64,000 nucleotides of DNA, taken from NCBI RefSeq assembly GCF_014697355.1, contig NZ_JACJRQ010000001.1:62001-126000 (forward strand), read 5' to 3'. This DNA is from Nostoc calcicola FACHB-3891 (GTDB lineage: Bacteria; Cyanobacteriota; Cyanobacteriia; Cyanobacteriales; Nostocaceae). Position 1 is the first letter of the stretch; each line of letters begins with the position of its first letter. Below are positions 58,905 through 64,000 of this stretch, piece by piece. Below the pieces are notes generated by a model. It did not search any database. It worked only from the letters and a program-made list of their open reading frames with translations, and was not told the origin of the DNA. Position numbers and translations under genes: made by a program.

Positions 58905-59411
58905 TCAACTATTCTTCAAAGCTAAAATCTTAGCCAATGCATCCTTAAAACTTGGCGGTAACTGACGCATAATCTTGCCTCTTTCGCGATCTAAAGCCAC
59001 TAAAGTCACCTTGGCAGTGACGTATAATTGTTGTCCATCAGTTGAGACAATAGCATAATCCCAATTGATCCGGACGCCAGTCACCTCAGCCATGCGCGTT
59101 TTTACTATGGCTGTCATACCCAGTTGAATTGAACGATGATAGCGCACTGACAATTCTACAACTGGTAAATCACAACCTAAAGCTACTAAATCAGCAAATT
59201 CAATACCTATAGATCGTAAGCATTCAACTCGTGCTTCTTCCATCCAAGCTAAATAGGAACCATGCCACACAATACCCGAATAGTCAGTGTGATGAGGTTG
59301 CACTCTTACAGGATATTCAAACCAGTTTTCAAATTCATGATTTGATGGATTGTCAAGGGCGCTAGTTGGTGGTAATTTTGGTCGGTTAGGTTTTTCTTCT
59401 GACATTTTCAA
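58905..59411 (-). CDS. Hotdog-fold acyl-CoA thioesterase
   Basis: A 168-residue protein of the 4-hydroxybenzoyl-CoA thioesterase/YbgC group. The catalytic motif H-T-D-Y-S-G-I-V-W-H-G-S-Y near residue 41 contains the key Asp in the usual position. A polar 30-residue N-terminal extension precedes the hotdog domain. The start may be either of two nearby ATGs (59411 or 59405). It may act on DHNA-CoA in phylloquinone synthesis or on other acyl-CoAs; the sequence alone does not decide. It is divergent from the CHAT gene. Confidence 0.88.
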   Translation of the reverse strand: MKMSEEKPNRPKLPPTSALDNPSNHEFENWFEYPVRVQPHHTDYSGIVWHGSYLAWMEEARVECLRSIGIEFADLVALGCDLPVVELSVRYHRSIQLGMTAIVKTRMAEVTGVRINWDYAIVSTDGQQLYVTAKVTLVALDRERGKIMRQLPPSFKDALAKILALKNS

Positions 59412-59534
59412 GTTTCTCGGTACTTATTTTCAGAGCCTATAAATTTTCCAAATATGGAGTAGTTTAAAATTTAATTGCGTTCCAGGACTTCTTGATTTAA
59501 GATTTACACTTCCGAGTATAGGGAGTGTTTTGTT

Positions 59535-61631
59535 ATGCAGCCTAATCTCCGGTATGTTAGTGTTGTGACTTTGACTCTACTTAGTGTACTAGGTTTTGGG
59601 ATGGCATACCCAGAAAATAACCAAGTAAGTACAAATACAAAGTTACGATGTCTAACAACAAGCCACTGTGCGTCTACGCATTTGGGAGAAAAAGCTCAAG
59701 CTTTACCCCAGAATAATCAATTCTCAGAAATTGAAAGACTCAACGAAGAAGCCATCAAACAATCTCAGCAAGGTCAATCGCCACAAGCATTGCAAAGATT
59801 AGAAAAAGCATTAGCTATTAGTAGAGAATACGGTGAGCGTTCTTGGGAAGCTGTAACATTAAACAACATCGGCAGAGTATACCAAAGTCAAAAAAAGTAT
59901 CCCGAAGCACTCCAATCTTATCAGCAAGCCGTATTCATTAATAAAGAACTTGGGGATCTCGTTCGACTTGGTAAAACCTACAGTAATATGGGTTACTTAT
60001 TCGATATTCAAAACAAACGAGAGTTAGCAATTTTTTTCTATAAGCGCTGCGTAATCAATCGTGAGAAAGCTCGTTTGAATCCATCAACACTGACTGCACC
60101 ACAACCAGATGCTTACAGCATTACTGTTAACCAGACATATCGGATTTTAGGTGAACGATTACTCAAACTCAAACGTATTCCGGAAGCGCAACGCACAATG
60201 GATTTACTAAAAGTTGAAGAACTAGAGGAATATCTCCAAAATGTCCCAGGTAATCAACGTACTGCTAAAGGTATTGATATGGTGGCGGGAGAAATACCAA
60301 TTCAAGAAAATTTAGATCGAACCCTAGATAATGCTGTTGTACTCGGTAAAGAATTAACAAAACTCCGGAAAATTCCTCTCCAAGAGCGATCGCCACAACA
60401 AAAACAACGCATCGAACAGTTAGTATTAAATCAGCAGGAACTCTTGGACAAATTTAACCAATTTCTTGATAGTCCTCCAGTGAAAGCCCAGATAGAACAA
60501 ATTAGCCGCACAGCTAGGCGGCAAAATTTAGATTTGGAAAGTCTCAATGAAATTCGAGATAATTTAGCGCGATTGCCCCAAAAATCTGCACTACTCTACC
60601 CACTGATTTTAAAAGATAGCTTGGAATTGGTATTGGTAACTCCGGATTCTCCACCAATTCACCGCACTGTTGCAGTAACAAGCGAAAATCTCCATGAAAC
60701 AATTGGAGATTTCCGCCAAGCTTTAATTAATCCCAGTCAAAATATCAAAGTACCTGCACGCCAATTGTATGATTGGCTGATTAAACCAATAGAAAGAGAC
60801 CTGAAACTCTCAGGTACACAGACTCTGATTTATGCTCCAGATGACCAGTTACGCTACATTCCTTTAACTGCTTTATATGATGGCAAACAATGGCTAGTGC
60901 AGCGCTTTGGTGTAAATCACATTACATCTGCTAGCCTGAATAACTTAAATACTCCCAAACAATCTACTTTGCGAGTTTTAGCAGGTGCTTTTACTAAAGG
61001 TAATTATCAAATCAAAGTCGGGAATCGGCAGATTGCTTTTGCTGGTTTACCTTTTGCAACGCGGGAAGTGGAAAGTGTAGCGGCGGCGATTCCTGAAACT
61101 AAGAAGCTTTTAGACGATGCTTTTACCCCCGGAGTCACTGTACCCCAAATGGACGATTATACAATTGTCCATTTAGCGACTCATGCAGCTTTTGTGGTGG
61201 GTAAACCAGAAGATTCGTTTATTTTATTCGGGAATGGCGATCGCGTTAACTTTAGAAATGTCGCCACTTGGTCACTCCCCAATGTGGATTTAGTAGTGTT
61301 GAGCGCGTGCGAAACCGGCTTGGGAGGCAAGTTAGGTAACGGTGAGGAAATTTTGGGTTTTGGCTATCAAATGCAGCAAACCGGCGCTAGAGCCGCCATC
61401 GCCTCGTTATGGTCTGTGGATGATGGTGGTACACAAGCACTGATGAGTGCTTTTTATAATATTCTTTCTTCTGAGAAACTGACTAAAACCGAAACTCTAC
61501 GACAAGCTCAAATCTCATTAATTACCGGAAACTCGAAGGCAAAAAATGACAATGCACCTGCAACGCCAACTCGGAATTTTAGTCATCCGTACTACTGGGC
61601 ACCCTTTATTTTAATTGGTAACGGACTTTAG
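59535..61631 (+). CDS. CHAT domain protease-like protein with TPR repeats
   Basis: A 698-residue protein with a signal-like N-terminus (about 1-25), TPR repeats at about 70-175 (A-L-Q-R-L-E-K-A-L-A-I, N-N-I-G-R-V-Y) and a coiled linker. The C-terminal CHAT domain spans about 395-695. The CHAT catalytic dyad is intact: His in H-L-A-T-H-A-A-F near 550 and Cys in V-L-S-A-C-E-T-G near 592. CHAT domains are caspase-like proteases. This TPR-CHAT layout is multiplied in filamentous cyanobacteria, where function is mostly unknown. Without an adjoining effector or Craspase-like component, its target cannot be predicted. Confidence 0.92.
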   Translation: MQPNLRYVSVVTLTLLSVLGFGMAYPENNQVSTNTKLRCLTTSHCASTHLGEKAQALPQNNQFSEIERLNEEAIKQSQQGQSPQALQRLEKALAISREYGERSWEAVTLNNIGRVYQSQKKYPEALQSYQQAVFINKELGDLVRLGKTYSNMGYLFDIQNKRELAIFFYKRCVINREKARLNPSTLTAPQPDAYSITVNQTYRILGERLLKLKRIPEAQRTMDLLKVEELEEYLQNVPGNQRTAKGIDMVAGEIPIQENLDRTLDNAVVLGKELTKLRKIPLQERSPQQKQRIEQLVLNQQELLDKFNQFLDSPPVKAQIEQISRTARRQNLDLESLNEIRDNLARLPQKSALLYPLILKDSLELVLVTPDSPPIHRTVAVTSENLHETIGDFRQALINPSQNIKVPARQLYDWLIKPIERDLKLSGTQTLIYAPDDQLRYIPLTALYDGKQWLVQRFGVNHITSASLNNLNTPKQSTLRVLAGAFTKGNYQIKVGNRQIAFAGLPFATREVESVAAAIPETKKLLDDAFTPGVTVPQMDDYTIVHLATHAAFVVGKPEDSFILFGNGDRVNFRNVATWSLPNVDLVVLSACETGLGGKLGNGEEILGFGYQMQQTGARAAIASLWSVDDGGTQALMSAFYNILSSEKLTKTETLRQAQISLITGNSKAKNDNAPATPTRNFSHPYYWAPFILIGNGL

Positions 61632-62133
61632 GAATGCCAATTTTAGATTTTAGATTTGGGATTTTGGTGAAGCAGCGGGGTCTTGGGGGTTTCCCCCATG
61701 AGCGACTGCTGAACCCGTTCGCGCAGCGTCTCCCCTTGGGAGAAGGGATTAAAAGCGCTTGCCACAAAGCTGTTCCAATAATTTGAAACTTTGAATTCTG
61801 ATTACATAATGCCCTGACGAAAATTTTGATCGGATTTGACCACAAAAAGAGCGATCGCTTTTGAAATCAAGCAGGACACGGGAACATGTCCCAGAATTGG
61901 GCAGCCATATACGCCGCCTCTGACTGCGGTGCGTTTTAGCACCTGATAGCTCAAGGTTCAAAATTTGGCTCGTGAAGTTTTGGCAGGTAGGGAAAAAGAT
62001 GCGACAGACCAGCAACGAGCTAATCACTGAATGGTAACGGAGAATGAATAATGAGCGATCGCTAAGCAAGTCGCTATTACCAATCACCAGTTACCGAGAA
62101 TCAATTTGTAATTTGCCATCGACCTTGGGAACC
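61632..62133. other. Repeat-containing spacer
   Basis: This 502-base convergent spacer carries a ccccatgag-cgact and gtctccccttgggagaag segment (about 61689-61747) shared with the element near 55500. The rest has no recognisable gene. A 112-codon minus-strand frame (61749-62087) is rejected. Confidence 0.55.
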
Positions 62134-62478
62134 TTAACACTTCTTAGCAAGGGTTTTGGAGTCTGTATCAGTTTGCATAGATTGCTTGACAAGATTAGCC
62201 AACTCCTGTAGCTGGTTAATTGCCTCCGCACCCTCTAGCTTCATTAATTCGCGGTCATCCCGCATTTCCGTCCAAGTAATTCCATAATCGGACACTAAAA
62301 ACCGAATCAGGTGGTTATCACCCAAGCTAACCATAAATGATGCACTATTCATTTGGTCGCCACAGGTATAACAAGATGCAGGATAGCCACGCCGCTCCAG
62401 TACAATCGCCAAGGCTTGCAGGTTCATCACTAAGTCTTGGACGAATTGTCGATGTTGATGTGCTAGTCTCAGAAACAC
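62134..62478 (-). CDS. DUF1815 family protein
   Basis: A 114-residue conserved cyanobacterial protein beginning M-F-L-R-L-A-H-Q-H-R-Q-F and including a C-Y-T-C-G pair near residue 37 and S-F-M-V-S-L-G near 47, typical of DUF1815. The two close cysteines may bind metal or form a disulfide. No membrane segment is visible. The role is unknown; it is found widely in filamentous cyanobacteria. Confidence 0.88.
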   Translation of the reverse strand: MFLRLAHQHRQFVQDLVMNLQALAIVLERRGYPASCYTCGDQMNSASFMVSLGDNHLIRFLVSDYGITWTEMRDDRELMKLEGAEAINQLQELANLVKQSMQTDTDSKTLAKKC

Positions 62479-63169
62479 TTTTGTCCTCCAGACACCACAG
62501 TCATTTGAGTTACTTTTATATTTTCTTTAGATTTTCCCATCCACTGGTATTGTAAACTATTCATTACAATAACCAGATAAATAAGATTGAGTCGTTAGTT
62601 GACTACCTTGTTTAGGGTAGTAGATTACGGTTTTGAGTGCCGTATCAAACTATTCAATTTGCAAGTTCAAAATCTGGGACGGAATTGTTAAATTTAACTT
62701 ATGTCTTTGTACACTTATGTGAAGGTAGATCCTTACACGAAGCGATCGCTTCAAGAGTAACTCAAATCTACCACTAGTCAACTACAGGAAAGCTGCATAT
62801 TGCCTTTATATTAATGACATGCAGCTAAATTTACTGGTAACAGAAAGTCTAACGTAGTTTTGCGTCGTTATAGTACCCGTTGCTTGTATGTTTAATCTGT
62901 TGGGTTTTTAGCGTAGATTTTGGTATGCACAGATTATTAGGTATACCAAATTTGTTCCTCCTAACTATATATATTTGAGCAGATTAAAGTGTAATTGGTA
63001 AATTCAGTAGTAAATTGCAGAGTAAATATAAATTCCGATACAAAAACTACGTACTTAAGAGATCGGTCTGAGTGGGGAATTGACAATGAATAAACTCAAC
63101 ACCGACAATACCTAAACTCAGGGAAACAATGTTGCCATTTAGGCAATACTTTCAGCTATCTGTTTATAT
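62479..63169. other. A+T-rich spacer without identifiable gene
   Basis: This 691-base stretch follows the DUF1815 start on its upstream side. I find no coding frame, RNA or clear repeat in it. It should contain the DUF1815 promoter. Confidence 0.45.
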
Positions 63170-63373
63170 TTAAGCTCTGTAGGCGTGAAGTGACTTAAAA
63201 CTGCTGCTGATGGTCGATCCCATAAGTTTTATAAATGTATTTCTTAGTGCCACGCCAAAACGATGATGCAATTCACCCATTTTTCCTGCTCGTAAGGACT
63301 GCTCAACGATCGCCTTTATGTGGGGAAACCGTTCTAATTCATGGAATATGTGAATAAAAGTACAGTCGGGTAA
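63170..63373 (-). pseudogene. Possible gene remnant without a start codon
   Basis: A 67-codon minus-strand open stretch, bounded by stops on both sides and lacking a usable start. It reads well as protein (F-H-E-L-E-R-F-P-H-I-K-A-I-V-E-Q-S-L, then G-E-L-H-H-R-F-G-V-A-L-R-N), with a charge pattern like a helical protein end. It may be the C-terminal remnant of a decayed gene. I do not recognise the family. Confidence 0.35.
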
Positions 63374-63540
63374 TTATATACTGCGGTTAAGTATTATTGC
63401 TGTGGGTAAAGTACTTTGAAGATAAAATGGCGATCGCATCTTAAACTAAAACCAAAGAAACGCCGCCCTACCTCAGAAGAAGACATACTTCACCTCAGAC
63501 GAACTCGACATTATATCCCACCACATCGGTGCAACAAACT

Positions 63541-63635
63541 TACAGCTATTTTCAGGTAAATAGACCACACAGTAGGGGCACAGCAATGCTGTGCCCTTAC
63601 GACAGATGTGGTTCAAATACATGAAAACTGCTGTA
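63541..63635. repeat. MITE-like palindromic element, family A relative
   Basis: An approximately 95-base element with tacagc / gctgta-type ends (imperfect) and a 29-base palindrome at 63572-63600 (gtaggggcacagca / tgctgtgcccttac, one mismatch). It lies just downstream of the flavodiiron protein gene. Confidence 0.7.
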
Positions 63636-63677
63636 ACTTCTAAGCAGGTTAAATCTGCTAAAAATTGGGAGCAAGCA

Positions 63678-64000
63678 TTAATAATGAGTTGCCGATTTGC
63701 GATGATGCACGGCTGTGACGCCATCAGTATCTAACAATTTGCCATTATCGACAGTTGCATAAACCAGCCAGTGGTCGCCAGATTCCATCCGATTTTTTAC
63801 AGAACATTCGAGATACGCTAAAGCGTCTGTCAGTATGGGAGAACCGTTTTCGGCTTCTTGGGAGGCAACATCAGCAAATCGGTCTTGTCCTGGGCCAAAG
63901 GGTTTGAGGAAATGCTTCATCAAGCCCAAATGATTGCCTTCTTTGAGGATATTCAGGACAAATTTATTTCCTGAATGTGTCAAACTTTCCACGGCGCGGT
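63678..64000 (-). CDS. Flavodiiron protein (diflavin flavoprotein), C-terminal end
   Basis: The last 107 codons of a gene that runs off the right edge. The frame stays open upstream of the GTG at 63992, so that codon is an internal Val rather than a start. The sequence is the end of the C-terminal flavin-reductase domain of cyanobacterial flavodiiron (Flv) proteins: L-T-D-A-L-A-Y-L-E-C-S-V, G-D-H-W-L-V-Y-A-T-V and the tail V-T-A-V-H-H-R-K-S. Flv proteins reduce oxygen (or NO) to relieve electron pressure from photosynthesis. Which Flv it is cannot be told from this part. Confidence 0.88.
   Translation of the reverse strand, partial: RAVESLTHSGNKFVLNILKEGNHLGLMKHFLKPFGPGQDRFADVASQEAENGSPILTDALAYLECSVKNRMESGDHWLVYATVDNGKLLDTDGVTAVHHRKSATHY

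Noticed and set aside
61749..62087. Minus-strand 112-codon frame
   Set aside because: It has no ribosome site, an odd composition and overlaps repeat sequence.
63473..63724. Minus-strand 83-codon frame
   Set aside because: It crosses a MITE-like palindrome and the end of the flavodiiron gene in another frame.

Overview
The window is chromosomal DNA from a filamentous cyanobacterium of the Nostoc/Anabaena group. Support: the HIP1 palindrome GCGATCGC recurs throughout, spacers are full of heptamer tandem repeats and small palindromic MITE-like elements typical of Nostocales, and many genes belong to cyanobacterial families (pix phototaxis genes, DUF3110, DUF1815, Uma2 and DUF2887 nucleases, CHAT-TPR, flavodiiron protein). 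The assignment rests on recognition of these traits, not on a database search.

Layout. 1-6.2 kb: the 3' part of a multi-PAS histidine kinase (open at the left edge), then a potD-potB polyamine-type ABC pair flanked by two Uma2 nuclease genes. 6.2-16.8 kb: a minus-strand phototaxis cluster, pixG-pixH-pixI-pixJ-(four-helix-bundle ORF)-pixL. PixJ carries three bilin-binding-type GAF domains feeding a soluble MCP module; PixI (CheW), PixL (CheA hybrid), PixH (CheY) and PixG (PATAN-REC) complete the pathway that steers type IV pilus motility. 17.4-25.1 kb: murQ, a DUF3110 gene and a 1986-residue TamB-like envelope protein. 25.5-33 kb: mixed genes (DUF2887 nuclease, lone sugar permease, GIY-YIG protein, DUF1003 protein, secreted protein, FecE-type ATPase, mtnP, a small ORF). 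33.5-37.7 kb: gyrA overlapping lnt. 37.85-39.9 kb: a lone cas1, a leader with a good promoter, and a nine-spacer CRISPR array whose last repeat is cut by a MITE. 40.3-46.2 kb: a basic secreted repeat protein, then the minus-strand sugar catabolism group gap1-pyk-tal, and dprA. 46.3-51.7 kb: an SGNH hydrolase, tandem near-identical DUF2887 genes and a pentapeptide-repeat membrane protein. 51.7-55.2 kb: a quinone-oxidoreductase gene split by a complete group II intron that encodes an RT-HNH maturase. 55.7-64 kb: ftsH, a repeat cluster, a small membrane protein, a thioesterase, a CHAT-TPR protein, DUF1815, and the C-terminal end of a flavodiiron protein running off the right edge.

Most notable: (1) the group II intron can be delimited to the base. 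Joining the exons restores an uninterrupted 335-codon reading frame and the conserved F-D-T-V-G-G-E motif, so what looks like two broken genes is probably one functional gene. (2) Repeats have entered coding sequence at several places (lnt, tamB-like gene, the signal peptide of the pentapeptide protein), suggesting that repeat expansion is reshaping proteins here. (3) The CRISPR repeat has a stem capped by a UUCG tetraloop, and the array is accompanied only by cas1. I do not see a clearly new multi-gene system.
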